NCBI RefSeq assembly: GCF_036327775.1
Contig: NZ_CP109598.1
Location: 2,356,001 to 2,420,000 of the forward strand
Source: Streptomyces sp. NBC_01498
GTDB taxonomy: Bacteria > Actinomycetota > Actinomycetes > Streptomycetales > Streptomycetaceae
Direction: 5' to 3'
DNA: 64,000 nucleotides
Shown: positions 49,045 to 57,931 of the stretch, piece by piece
Layout of the letters: each line of letters opens with the position of its first letter
How positions within the stretch are numbered: position 1 is the first letter of the stretch
Made by a program: the position numbers and the translations under genes
Notes under the pieces: model-generated
What the model was told of the DNA's origin: nothing
The model's input: only the letters and a program-made list of their open reading frames with translations
The model's database searches: none

Positions 49045-49281
49045 TCACTCGCCGCTGAGGATGCCGTCCACGGTCTCCGTCAGACCGTTGGCGATGGTCT
49101 CGTCCACACCGGTGCCGACGATGGCGGCGATGATCAGGGCGACCAGGACGATGACGCCGACGTACTCGACCGCGCCCTGGCCCTTGTCGCTGCGGCGCTT
49201 CATCGCGGTGACGGCCGTGTTGGCCCAGGAGCCGACGTAGAGCTTGGCGTTGGTGGCGGCCTTCAGCGTGACGTTCGACAT
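49045..49281 (-). CDS. flp: Flp-type IVb pilin (copy 1)
   Basis: 78 residues. The prepilin motif is DKG-QGAVEY: cleavage after G34 leaves Glu at +5 (E39) and Tyr at +6, followed by a hydrophobic VGVIVLVALIIAAIVGTGV helix. This is the major pilin of a Tad pilus. The basic leader (WANTAVTAMKRRSDKG) is longer than in proteobacterial Flp but shared with copy 2. It has its own AAGGGGAC ribosome site and a strong terminator. Confidence 0.95.
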   Translation of the reverse strand: MSNVTLKAATNAKLYVGSWANTAVTAMKRRSDKGQGAVEYVGVIVLVALIIAAIVGTGVDETIANGLTETVDGILSGE

Positions 49282-49567
49282 GGCGTCCCCTTGTGTGTCG
49301 GCCGGCCGAACCGGCCGACGCTCATCAGTTCTTGGGTGCCGCCGGCGGTTCCGGCTTCCTCCTGGCCGGAGCCGCTGGCGACATGGAAGAACTTACGGCG
49401 CCCCGCCCTCCCGGGCATGGGCCCGCAGGCCCAATCCCGGGCCCAACCGGACGATTGGGCCCGGGAGGGAACGACCACCGGCCGGCCGGCCGGCCGGCGC
49501 ACATACGGTCGGCCCGGACCGAAGTCCGGGCCGACCGTATGTGCGGGGGTCTGCCGACCCGGTGGGC
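49282..49567. other. flp leader, hairpin and OmpA-operon terminator
   Basis: The flp side (49282-49320) carries a leader with a GGCCGGCC palindrome that is also found upstream of the second flp gene. At 49435-49466 a perfect 12-bp stem (TCCCGGGCCCAA / TTGGGCCCGGGA) has an 8-base loop. The terminator at 49498-49545 is described separately. Confidence 0.6.
49498..49545. terminator. 22-bp terminator downstream of the ompA-like gene
   Basis: Perfect 22-base arms 49498-49519 and 49524-49545 surround a CGAA tetraloop. It begins 23 bases past the OmpA-like gene stop (minus strand) and ends the lipoprotein/OmpA transcript before flp. Confidence 0.94.
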
Positions 49568-50233
49568 TCAGTTCTGCGCCGCGTCCGCCGCGCCGCGCGG
49601 GAAGGAGACCTCCACGCGGCGGTTCTTCTTGCGTCCCTCTTCGTTGCCGTTGTCCGCGATCGGGAACTGCTCGCCGTAACCGCGGATCTCGTACTGGATG
49701 CCCGCGGAGGCGAGTTCCTTCTCCAGGACCCCGTGCACGGCCTCGGCCCGCTGCTTGGAGAGCACGTCGCCGTGGGCGGACGAACCGAGGTTGTCCGTGA
49801 AGCCGAAGACGCGGACCTTCGTGGCGCCCTCCTTCTCGATCTCCGCGGCGATGGCGGCGATCCGGGAGTTCGCGGCGCTGGAGAGCTTCGCGCTGTCCTT
49901 CCCGAAGAGGACCTCGGCCTGGAGCGCGAACTTCACCGTCTCGCTGGTGTCCTCGCGACGCTCCTCACCGCCCTCGGACTCGACCACCGAGATGATCGGA
50001 AGCACCCGCGCCGGGGCGAGGGTCGCGCCGTCGCGGAGCTTGAGCCCGGGGGAGGTGCCGTTGACCTCGGGCGGCGGTGAGGTCGACTCGGTCCCCGGCG
50101 GGGTGCTCGGCGACTCGTCGGCCGACGCGCTCGTGGCCAGGGTGAACTGCACGCTGGTGAACAGGACGGCCGCGGCGACGGCGACCGCCGCGGGCCGGGC
50201 GACTGCCCGGCGCGTGCGCGCGGTCACGGCCAT
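49568..50233 (-). CDS. Secreted OmpA/MotB-domain protein
   Basis: 221 residues from the ATG at 50233; a GTG one codon earlier also fits. A signal peptide (about 1-39, VARPAAVAVAAAVLFTSVQF, cleavage near SASADE) precedes a linker and an OmpA-like domain (LFGKDSAKLSSAANSRIAAIA; VRVFGFTDNLGSSAHGDVLSKQRAEAV). It likely binds peptidoglycan and may anchor the pilus machine. It overlaps the lipoprotein gene stop (TGATG). Confidence 0.9.
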   Translation of the reverse strand: MAVTARTRRAVARPAAVAVAAAVLFTSVQFTLATSASADESPSTPPGTESTSPPPEVNGTSPGLKLRDGATLAPARVLPIISVVESEGGEERREDTSETVKFALQAEVLFGKDSAKLSSAANSRIAAIAAEIEKEGATKVRVFGFTDNLGSSAHGDVLSKQRAEAVHGVLEKELASAGIQYEIRGYGEQFPIADNGNEEGRKKNRRVEVSFPRGAADAAQN

Positions 50234-50823
50234 CACGAGATCTCAATCGTCGCGGCGGGCATCGTCGGCATCAGGAGATCGACCTGGGACGTGCTGTCGG
50301 GCGGCGCCGGGAACTGGGCGAAGACCGTGAAGCTCTCCTCGGCCTTGAAGGTGGAGATGCCCGTCGTGGTGAGCGGATGCCCCTCGGTGTCCCGCAGCAC
50401 GAAGTAGCGCTTCTTCTCCTGCTTGTCCACCAGCGTCATGCCCGCGAGGGACCTGCCGGTGCGCCGTACCTGGTTCTCGTCGCCGTTCCAGGAGATCGGC
50501 ACGGTGACGCGCTGCGAGGTGGTGTTCTTGAGTGTTCCGGTCACGGTCAGGAAGCCGGCCTCGTCGCGCACGGCGGTGTGCACGACCAGCTGGATGCCTT
50601 CGTCGCCGTTGATGGTGGCGAGGGTCTGGCTGGTGTCCGGCACCGTGGTACCGCCGTCGTCGTCCTTCGACTTGTCCTCGCCGGGCGCGGCGGACGACGT
50701 GGCGGCGTCGTCCTTGCCGCCCCCGTCGCCACTGCCGCACGCCGTCAGGGACACGGTCAGCGCCACAGCCGCGAGGGCACACCCCGTCGCCCTGCGTGCC
50801 TTCGTTCCATGCCGCATATTCAT
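50233..50823 (-). CDS. Lipoprotein of the tad locus
   Basis: 196 residues from the ATG at 50823. The lipobox LTAC (C29) follows a hydrophobic segment, so the mature protein is membrane-anchored. An acidic Gly/Asp/Ser linker leads to a beta-rich domain (LVVHTAVRDEAGFLTVTGTLKNTTSQRVTVPISW). It overlaps the OmpA-like gene, and the two probably act together. No named family was recognised. Confidence 0.85.
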   Translation of the reverse strand: MNMRHGTKARRATGCALAAVALTVSLTACGSGDGGGKDDAATSSAAPGEDKSKDDDGGTTVPDTSQTLATINGDEGIQLVVHTAVRDEAGFLTVTGTLKNTTSQRVTVPISWNGDENQVRRTGRSLAGMTLVDKQEKKRYFVLRDTEGHPLTTTGISTFKAEESFTVFAQFPAPPDSTSQVDLLMPTMPAATIEIS

Positions 50824-50852
50824 CAGTGTTGATCCTTTGCGTTCACTCGCGG

Positions 50853-51500
50853 TCAGTCCTCGGCCAGTCGGACGGAGAACAGGACAGACATGTCCGGCAG
50901 CACCAGATTCGTGGGGTTCAGGTCCAGGAGCCCGCCGTCGCACCGGATTTCACCGGGCAGCGAGGGCTCGTCAGCGCCCTCCTCGGGCTCCTCGCCCTCC
51001 TCCGGCTCCTCTTCCTCCGGCGCCCGCTCGAACGTGCACCGCGGGACGACGACCGCCGTGGCGGTGGCCTCGGCCTTCTCGTCCGCCGTGTCGGCCAGGA
51101 TGTTGTCGCCCATCGGTTCCTGGGTCTCGACCCCGACGGTGACGCCCCAGCGGAAACCGTCCGCCGGCCGGCATTCGCCCGGCTTCACGGTCACGTCGTT
51201 CTTGTCGGCGAGCTGCTCGGCGGCCGGGCAGCCGACGAAGGGGCCGACCAGATCGCCGTTGAAGACGTTCTCGAGGAAGTCCGGGTCGAAGAAGTTCGCC
51301 AGGAACTCGTCCCCGAACGCGTCGCGGGACTCCTGGGCCGCCGCGAGGGCCGCCGCGTCCGCCCCGGACTGGGCGCCGTTGCGCGCCGCACCGGCCTGGC
51401 CCACGGCGAAGAACGCGAGCGCGAGAAAGAGCAGGCCCGCCACCATCGTGACGTAGAGGGGGGCGGCCTGCCCTGACTCGCGGATGCCTCGTCGGGTCAC
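50853..51500 (-). CDS. TadG-like pilus-assembly protein
   Basis: 215 residues from the GTG at 51500, overlapping flp copy 2 as GTGA. The N-terminal RESGQAAPLYVTMVAGLLFLALAFFAVGQ is a prepilin-like membrane segment with Gly-Gln-Ala-Ala but Leu instead of Glu at +5. The next segment, NGAQSGADAAALAAAQESRDAFG, is typical of TadE/TadG Tad-like proteins. An acidic EEEEPEEGEEPEEG tract is near residue 175. Confidence 0.85.
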   Translation of the reverse strand: MTRRGIRESGQAAPLYVTMVAGLLFLALAFFAVGQAGAARNGAQSGADAAALAAAQESRDAFGDEFLANFFDPDFLENVFNGDLVGPFVGCPAAEQLADKNDVTVKPGECRPADGFRWGVTVGVETQEPMGDNILADTADEKAEATATAVVVPRCTFERAPEEEEPEEGEEPEEGADEPSLPGEIRCDGGLLDLNPTNLVLPDMSVLFSVRLAED

Positions 51501-51736
51501 TCTCCCCCGCCCAGGATCTCTCCGACCTTCTCCGTCAGTCCGTTGGCGATCGACTCGTCGACGCCCGAGCCCACGATCGCGGCGATGATCAGTGCCACCA
51601 GGACGATGACGCCGACGTACTCGACCGCGCCCTGTCCCCGGTCGCCGCGGCGCTTCATCGCCGTGACGGCCGTGTTCGCCCAGGTCCGCACGGACAGAAG
51701 AGTGGTGGTGGCCGTCTTCGGCGTGACGCTCGACAT
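51497..51736 (-). CDS. flp: Flp-type IVb pilin (copy 2)
   Basis: 79 residues, very similar to copy 1: the segment WANTAVTAMKRR through the hydrophobic helix and GVDE-IANGLTE differs at only a few positions. The prepilin site is DRG-QGAVEY with E39 at +5. The leader sequence upstream also resembles that of copy 1 (CCCCTTGTGTGTCGGCCGGCC on the plus strand), so the duplication covers the 5' region. It is followed by an overlapping tadG-like gene. Confidence 0.95.
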   Translation of the reverse strand: MSSVTPKTATTTLLSVRTWANTAVTAMKRRGDRGQGAVEYVGVIVLVALIIAAIVGSGVDESIANGLTEKVGEILGGGE

Positions 51737-51930
51737 GTGAGTCCCCTTGTGTGTCGGCCGGCCGTCCACCGGCCGGCTCGTACGAGTCGTTGCCGTCGTT
51801 CGCGGTTCCGGCTTCCTCCCGACCGGACCCGCCGACAACAGGAGAACCGTACGACGGTGCGACACCCGACACCATGGGCCACGGGGCCCAACTCCGGTAC
51901 CAGCGCCCGGATCCGGGCCTGTCCGTCCGC

Positions 51931-53037
51931 TCAGCCACGGCCGCCCGCCCCTCCGCGCGCACCGTGCCAGAAGGCGATGGCCTCGCCCCGGCTGCCCGCG
52001 TTCAGTTTGGCGAAGATGCGGTTGATGTGGTTCTTGACAGTCTTCTGGCTGATGAAGCAGGCGGCGGCGATCTGCTGATTGGTCATGCCCGACGCGATCA
52101 GATCCATGATCTCCACCTCCCGCTGGCTCAGTTCCGAGTAGAGGCCCTCCGGTGACCCGGTCGCCCCGGCCGTGCCCGGCATCCCCGGCACCGCCTGTCC
52201 CTGAGGAGAATGTGCCATATCCGCTTGCGAAAGCGAAGACCTTTGAGCAAATTGTTGCGGCTTCAACTCCCGATCTCCGGGTGTTACTTGCCTGTTTGTC
52301 GGAGAAACATACGGGGGATGGCCAGGAGCCGCATGTGCGTTCGCAGACGAATGACCCGGCTGCACGGGCTGGTAACCGGCACCCGTGAACGCCGTACCGA
52401 GCCCCTCGGGCAGCGCCCCGGCCCCCGGGTCGGCGCCACCGCCGCCCCGCACGCTCGCCAGCAGCGCGCTGGAGGCCGAGTGCGTGAAGTGGGCCCGGCC
52501 CTGCTTGATGTCCCGTACGGCGGCGACCAGTTGGTCGGCCGTGAACTCACCGTGCACGAGATAGCCTCCCGCGCCCAGCCGCAGCGCCTCGTGGACGATC
52601 TCGCTCTCCCGGCTGTACGTCATCATCAGTACGGGCGCGAGCCGCACCAGGTGCGGCAGGGCGGAGATCCCGTCGACACCCGGCATACGCACGTCCAGCA
52701 GGACGACGTCCGGCCGGTGCTGGACCGTCTGTTCATATGCCTGGCGGCCGTCGACCGCCTCCCCGACGACCTCGATGTCGTCGCGGCCGGACAGCAGGAC
52801 GGTCAGTCCCGCCCGTACCACCGGGTTGTCGTCGGCGACCACCACGCGCAGCGCGGGGGCGGCGGGCATCGGGCCCGGCAGGGCGGGGAATCCTCCGGAT
52901 GCCGTCGGCGGTGCGGACGTGGGGATTCCGGCGGTCTGCTCCGAGCTGAGCGGTGTGGCGTGCGACGACGAGTGCTGCGACACGTGCGACTGCTGGGTCC
53001 AGTGCTGCCCGGAACTCCTTGAGACGTCGTCCGGCAT
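51931..53037 (-). CDS. LuxR/NarL-family response regulator with unusual linker
   Basis: 368 residues, long for this class. A Ser/Gln/His-rich start (~60 residues) precedes the receiver domain (63-190), with D115 in VVLLDVRMPG as phosphoacceptor. A ~105-residue Gly/Pro/Gln linker (196-302) leads to the LuxR helix-turn-helix (ELSQREVEIMDLIASGMTNQQIA, KTVKNHINRIFAKL, 302-356). Bases 52215-52320, inside the linker, drop to about 50% GC. It is encoded behind its histidine kinase, 92 bases apart. Confidence 0.92.
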   Translation of the reverse strand: MPDDVSRSSGQHWTQQSHVSQHSSSHATPLSSEQTAGIPTSAPPTASGGFPALPGPMPAAPALRVVVADDNPVVRAGLTVLLSGRDDIEVVGEAVDGRQAYEQTVQHRPDVVLLDVRMPGVDGISALPHLVRLAPVLMMTYSRESEIVHEALRLGAGGYLVHGEFTADQLVAAVRDIKQGRAHFTHSASSALLASVRGGGGADPGAGALPEGLGTAFTGAGYQPVQPGHSSANAHAAPGHPPYVSPTNRQVTPGDRELKPQQFAQRSSLSQADMAHSPQGQAVPGMPGTAGATGSPEGLYSELSQREVEIMDLIASGMTNQQIAAACFISQKTVKNHINRIFAKLNAGSRGEAIAFWHGARGGAGGRG

Positions 53038-53129
53038 GGCTGCGGCCTCCTCTCCATGGATGGGAACGGTGGGTGGGCTGGTGGTCCCGGACCGGTACGG
53101 AGCGGTGATCCGGGTCGGGCGAGCGGGGA

Positions 53130-54476
53130 TCACGTGAGCAGAGGTTCGGGTTGCTGCTGATGGTGCGGATGGTGTCCGGTGCGGGACAGGCCGAGGGCGT
53201 GCAGCGAGATCTCCAGCCGTACCTCGGTGCCCTGCGCCGCCCGGCCCCGGCCGATGCGGATCCGGGCGCCGATCGATGCCGCGCGCTCCACCATGCCGAC
53301 GAGACCGAAGTGGCCCGCCCGCCGGAGGTCTTCGAGCGAGGTGCCCTGGGGCAGCCCCTTGCCGTCGTCGTACACGCTGATGCGCAGGACGTCGCGCACG
53401 ACGCCCGCCGACACCTCGACGTACGACGGCTGCGCGTGCCGCATCGCGTTCTCCATCGCCTCGGTGGCGATGGTCAGGGCGTGCCGGGCGACGGCGTGCG
53501 GAATGGGCGGCACGGCCGTCTCGCCGAGCGGCCGGAAGGACGCCGGGAGGTCGTGGCGCCGGGTGAAGTCCTCGGTGCGCGCCCGGAGTTCGTCCACGAC
53601 GTCCACGCCGCCGTCCAGGCCGGACTCCCGGCGCAGGTCGGAGAGGAGTTCGCGGGACTCGGCGGCGGCCCGGCGGGCGGAGCGCGCGACGAGTTCCGCC
53701 TGGTGCTTGACGGTGAGCGGGTCCATGCGGTCGGCGGTGCTGGCGAGACCGTCGGCGGCCATCGCGAGCCCGTGCAGCGTCTTGGCGACCGAGTCGTGCA
53801 TCTCGCGGGCGAGCCGGGCCCGTTCCTCCTCGACCGCGCCGGTGACGGCGAGCCGGGCGCGCGCCTCGGTGAGCGCCTGGCTGGCGGTGCCGAAGCCCAT
53901 CATGAGGTTGCGCAGGGTGGTGCCCACGGCGCCCGCGATGACGCACAGGCCGGGCAGCAGCAGGGCGCTGAAGCCGACCTCGACGTCCGTGTTGACGGCG
54001 TACGCGCCGGCCACCAGCAGGGCCTGGAGGAGGGCGAACAGGACGGCACCGCGCCAGCCGTAGACGAGCCCCGCCAGCAGGGGCGTGCAGATGGTGACGT
54101 ACGCGACGGTCGAGTCCGGCGACGCGGTGACGAGGAGGAGCGCGCCGACCACGGTGTCGGCGGCGAGGAGCAGCGGATGCCTCAGCAGGATCGGCCCGAA
54201 CCGCTCCCAGTCGCGGAACAGCAGGTACGACACCATGAACGTGACCACCACCGCGGAGGCGACGAGCCAGGTGCCGATCCCCGCCGCGGTGCGTTGCAGC
54301 GCGAAGGGGGAGGCGAGCGCGATCATCGCCAGGCGGAAGCCGAAGACCTGACGGCACAGCGCCTGGAGGGCGTTGATCTGGATCGGCAGCGAGGGCACGT
54401 TGCGGCGTGTGGCGGTGGTCTGCCCGAGTGGTTCGCTGCTGATGCCGCCCGTGAGTACGGCCAGTGCCGGGGTCAT
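53130..54476 (-). CDS. NarL-type sensor histidine kinase
   Basis: 448 residues. About five membrane segments (about 45-185) are followed by a HisKA_3 helix with the phosphoacceptor H227 in RLAREMHDSVAKTLHGL, and a HATPase domain (TEAMENAMRHA, VYDDGKGLPQG, GHFGLVGMVERAASIGARI). A short C-terminal His/Gln tail ends it. It pairs with the LuxR regulator. Being inside the tad locus, it probably controls pilus gene expression. Confidence 0.92.
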   Translation of the reverse strand: MTPALAVLTGGISSEPLGQTTATRRNVPSLPIQINALQALCRQVFGFRLAMIALASPFALQRTAAGIGTWLVASAVVVTFMVSYLLFRDWERFGPILLRHPLLLAADTVVGALLLVTASPDSTVAYVTICTPLLAGLVYGWRGAVLFALLQALLVAGAYAVNTDVEVGFSALLLPGLCVIAGAVGTTLRNLMMGFGTASQALTEARARLAVTGAVEEERARLAREMHDSVAKTLHGLAMAADGLASTADRMDPLTVKHQAELVARSARRAAAESRELLSDLRRESGLDGGVDVVDELRARTEDFTRRHDLPASFRPLGETAVPPIPHAVARHALTIATEAMENAMRHAQPSYVEVSAGVVRDVLRISVYDDGKGLPQGTSLEDLRRAGHFGLVGMVERAASIGARIRIGRGRAAQGTEVRLEISLHALGLSRTGHHPHHQQQPEPLLT

Positions 54477-54534
54477 GAGGACTCACCTCCCGCTCGGTTG
54501 TCGCTGGACTGCGTTCGGTCGGGCATCGGCCCGG

Positions 54535-55419
54535 TCAGCCGAGGATGTTCGCGAAGTCGACGCCGGAGCCGTAGTAGAAGCTCAGCACGATGAGGATCAT
54601 GGTGGCCGGGAGCATGACCATCGTGACGACGAGCGTGGTCTTCGGAACGGCCTTGGCCGCGTTGCGGCGGGCGTTCTGCGCGTCGGTGCGGCGCATGTCG
54701 TTCGCGATCTGGATGAGGGTGTCGACGATCGGCGCGCCGAGTTCCTCGCCCTGCTGGAGCGCGGTGACGAACATCGAGACCTGGTCGGAGTCGTTGCGCC
54801 GGCGCAGATGGTCGAAGGCCTCCCGGCGGCTGACGCCCATGTCCATCTGGCGCAGGGTGATGCGCAGTTCGTCCGCCCAGGGGCCGCTGTAGCGCTCCGC
54901 GACCCGCTCCAGGGCCTGCCGGAAGCCGAGTCCGGCGGAGACGACGACGGCGAGGACGTCCAGGAAGTCGGGCAGGGTGCGTTCGATGTCGTCCCGGCGT
55001 TTGCTGATCGCGACGCGGATGATGACGTCGGTCCAGAAGAACCCGTAGATCAGGGCGAAGATCCCGAGGGGCACCTGGCCGCGGATGATCAGGGCGAAGC
55101 AGGCGAAGCCGCCGAGGAAGCCGTAGACGGCGCGGCGCGCGGCGTAGCGGTCGACGGTCATACCGCCGGGGTTGCCCGCCATGTCGAGGCGGCGGCGAAT
55201 CGCGTCGACGCGCTTGGGTCCCATCATCCGCAGGACGGACGGGGCGTAGCGCATGCCCATGCGGTCGATGCCGGAACCGACGGCGGTGGTACGGGTGGCG
55301 CCGACCTCCAGGGCGATCGCGAGGTCGCTGGGGAGTTTGGCGTCGGCCCGGTAGAGGCGGACTCCGTGGAAGGCGCCGTACACGGCGAGTCCCACGACGG
55401 CGGCGAGAATCAGTCCCAT
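54535..55419 (-). CDS. tadC: TadC-like inner-membrane platform protein
   Basis: 294 residues. It is a type II secretion F-domain protein: the T2SSF core (LPDFLDVLAVVVSAGLGFRQALERVAER) and membrane helices near residues 1-20, ~105-140 and the C-terminus. With TadB it forms the platform of the Tad pilus machine. It follows tadB by 16 bases. Confidence 0.93.
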   Translation of the reverse strand: MGLILAAVVGLAVYGAFHGVRLYRADAKLPSDLAIALEVGATRTTAVGSGIDRMGMRYAPSVLRMMGPKRVDAIRRRLDMAGNPGGMTVDRYAARRAVYGFLGGFACFALIIRGQVPLGIFALIYGFFWTDVIIRVAISKRRDDIERTLPDFLDVLAVVVSAGLGFRQALERVAERYSGPWADELRITLRQMDMGVSRREAFDHLRRRNDSDQVSMFVTALQQGEELGAPIVDTLIQIANDMRRTDAQNARRNAAKAVPKTTLVVTMVMLPATMILIVLSFYYGSGVDFANILG

Positions 55420-55435
55420 TGTCGTGTTCCCCCTC

Positions 55436-56374
55436 TCAGACCTGGATCCGGGACATCCGCCGGATGGCGATGTATCCGACGGCGTACAGCGCGAACGCGA
55501 GGATGGTGCCGACCTGTCCGGCGGTGGCGCCGGTCATCTTGTCGAGCGCGCCGGGTGTCATGTTGTTGATGAGCAGCAGGAAGCCGAGGCCGATCGCGGG
55601 GACCGCGAGGGCGGTGACCTGGATCTGCGAGAGCACCGTCTTGACCTCGCGCCGGGTCTCCTTGCGCTCCTCCAGGGTCTCGGTGAGGTTGCGCAGCGAG
55701 GTGACGACCTGGCCGCCGGCCCGGCTGGAGAGCACGAGGGTGGTGACGAGGACGACGAGTTCGCGGGAGGGCAGGCGCTGGGCGAGTTCGTCGAGGGCGT
55801 CGTCCAGGGACTGGCCGACGGCCAGCTGGTCGGCGACCTTGCGCAGTTCCTCGCCGGCCGGGTTGTCGAGTTCCTCGGACGCCATGACCAGGGCCGTACG
55901 CATCGCGAGACCGGCCTGGGTGGCGTTGGCGAGCACGCGCGTCAGCTCGGGGAGCTGGTTGATGAACGCCTCGGTGCGCTTGACGCGCTGCCAGTTGAGG
56001 AACGCGTTGCCGCCCCAGAGGCCCGCCAGCGCGGCCAGCACGCCGAAGAACGAGGCGAAGACGGCGCCGATGAGGAAGTAGAGCCCGAGCAGTCCGGCCG
56101 CCATGTAGACCAGGTACTCGCCCGGGGTCAGGTCGAGGCCGGTGACGGTGATCTTGCGCTCGACGCGCTTGCCGAAGCCGGTGGCGCGCAGGCGCCGGTC
56201 GAAGGCTCCGAAGCGGCGCTGCCGGCCGCTCGTCGTGATCTGCCCCGTCTGGGACATCCGGTCGACGAGCGCCTCGCGCTGGGCCTTGCCCGACGAGTAG
56301 ACGTGCACGCCGATGACGCCGAGCACACACGTGAGCAGTGTGACGCCGATCGTCAGAAGCGGAAGATTATCCAT
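55436..56374 (-). CDS. tadB: TadB-like inner-membrane platform protein
   Basis: 312 residues. T2SSF domain (LPELTRVLANATQAGLAMRTALVMASEEL) with membrane segments at the N-terminus, ~95-125, and the C-terminus. TadB and TadC interact with the CpaF/TadA ATPase. The gene lies between cpaF and tadC in the same direction. Confidence 0.93.
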   Translation of the reverse strand: MDNLPLLTIGVTLLTCVLGVIGVHVYSSGKAQREALVDRMSQTGQITTSGRQRRFGAFDRRLRATGFGKRVERKITVTGLDLTPGEYLVYMAAGLLGLYFLIGAVFASFFGVLAALAGLWGGNAFLNWQRVKRTEAFINQLPELTRVLANATQAGLAMRTALVMASEELDNPAGEELRKVADQLAVGQSLDDALDELAQRLPSRELVVLVTTLVLSSRAGGQVVTSLRNLTETLEERKETRREVKTVLSQIQVTALAVPAIGLGFLLLINNMTPGALDKMTGATAGQVGTILAFALYAVGYIAIRRMSRIQV

Positions 56375-56494
56375 GTCGTGCGGGGACCTTCTCGGTGGGC
56401 GGCGGGCAGGGACGGTGGTCGGGGGCGGCGGCGTTCCCGGGGGCCGGCGCGGCGGTCACGTGGGTCTCGGGGTACGCGGGGTTCGCGGCGGTCA

Positions 56495-57832
56495 TCAGGC
56501 GACCGCCGTACGCAGCGCGAGGTCGTCCTCGGACTGCGCGACGCCGAAGGCGGGCGGGATGGGTTCGCCCCGCATGTAGAGGCGCTCCGCGATCCTGCGG
56601 GGCAGCGGGTAGTACTCGAAGTGGCCCTTGACCTGGCCCTCGGTGGACATGGGCTGGGCCAGGAAGCGGCAGACCGAGACGATCCGGTACTCCTCGCGGC
56701 CGTGCGAGTCGACGATGGCGATCTCGGTGAGTCGCCGGGAGCCGTCGGCGTGCCGGGTGAGCTGCACGATGACGTCGACGGCGCTGTTGATCTGGTCCTT
56801 GATCGCCTCGAAGGGGATCTCGACCTCGGACATGGAGGCCAGGGTCTGGAGTCGCATCAGCGCGTCCTCGGCGCTGTTGGCGTGGACGGTCGCGAGCGAG
56901 CCGTCGTGACCGGTGGACATGGCCTGGAGCATGTCGAGGGTCTCACCGCCGCGGACCTCACCGACGATGATGCGGTCGGGCCGCATACGCAGGGAGTTGC
57001 GGACCAGGTCGCGAATGGTGACCTGGCCCTTGCCCTCGACGTTGGCGGGGCGGGTCTCCAGGGTGATCACGTGCGGCTGCTGGAGCTGGAGTTCGGCGGA
57101 GTCCTCGATGGTGACGATGCGCTCGCCGGACGGGACGAGGCCGGAGAGCGCGTTGAGGAGGGTCGTCTTGCCGGTACCGGTGGCGCCGGAGACGATCACG
57201 TTGAACTTGGCGCGGACGAGTCCGGACAGCAGCACCATCATCTGCTCGTCGAGCGAGCCGAGTCCGATCAGCTCCTGGAGGGTGAACGCGCGCGGGAAGC
57301 GCCGGATCGTGAGGATGGGACCGCTGAGGGACAGCGGCGGGATGATGACGTTGACACGCTCACCGGACGGCAGTCGCGCGTCGACCATCGGATTGGCCTC
57401 GTCCACCCGGCGGTTGACCGTGGAGACGATGCGCTCGATGGTCTGCATCAGCTGTTCGTTGGAGGCGAACCGCATCGGCAGCAGCTCCAGCCGGCCGCTG
57501 CGCTCCACGAAGACCTGCTCGGGTCCGTTGACCATGATCTCGCTGATGGAGGCGTCTTCGAGCAGGGGTTCCAGGATGCCGAGGCCGAGAGCCTCGTCCA
57601 CGACGCGGCGGATCAGCTGGGAACGCTCGCCGGTGGAGAGCACGGGGCCCTCGCGGCTGATGATGTGGCCGAGGACCCGCTCCAGCCTGGCCCGGCGCTC
57701 GGCCGCGGCCAGCGCGGACATCTCCGCGAGGTCGATCTCCTCGAGGAGCTTGGCCCGGTAGACACCGACGAGGAGGCTTTCCTCGCTGCGTCCGGTGGGC
57801 TCGGGGCTGCTGATGCGCGCCCTCAGGCTCAT
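56495..57832 (-). CDS. cpaF: CpaF/TadA-family pilus secretion ATPase
   Basis: 445 residues. The Walker A motif is GATGTGKTT at residues 216-224. The Asp box and Walker B regions are in RIVTIEDSAELQLQ and RIIVGEVRGGETLDMLQAMSTGHDG. The N-terminal domain has SEIMVNGPEQVFVE. It powers pilus polymerisation in the cytoplasm. It lies 120 bases upstream of tadB. Confidence 0.95.
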   Translation of the reverse strand: MSLRARISSPEPTGRSEESLLVGVYRAKLLEEIDLAEMSALAAAERRARLERVLGHIISREGPVLSTGERSQLIRRVVDEALGLGILEPLLEDASISEIMVNGPEQVFVERSGRLELLPMRFASNEQLMQTIERIVSTVNRRVDEANPMVDARLPSGERVNVIIPPLSLSGPILTIRRFPRAFTLQELIGLGSLDEQMMVLLSGLVRAKFNVIVSGATGTGKTTLLNALSGLVPSGERIVTIEDSAELQLQQPHVITLETRPANVEGKGQVTIRDLVRNSLRMRPDRIIVGEVRGGETLDMLQAMSTGHDGSLATVHANSAEDALMRLQTLASMSEVEIPFEAIKDQINSAVDVIVQLTRHADGSRRLTEIAIVDSHGREEYRIVSVCRFLAQPMSTEGQVKGHFEYYPLPRRIAERLYMRGEPIPPAFGVAQSEDDLALRTAVA

Positions 57833-57931
57833 GTCCTCAACTCCCAGGTGGTGCTGGTGCGATGCTGTGGGTGGTGCGGGCCGGCTCCGGCGGGCCGGCT
57901 CCGGCGGGCCGGCGGCGGGGCGGGCGGAGCG

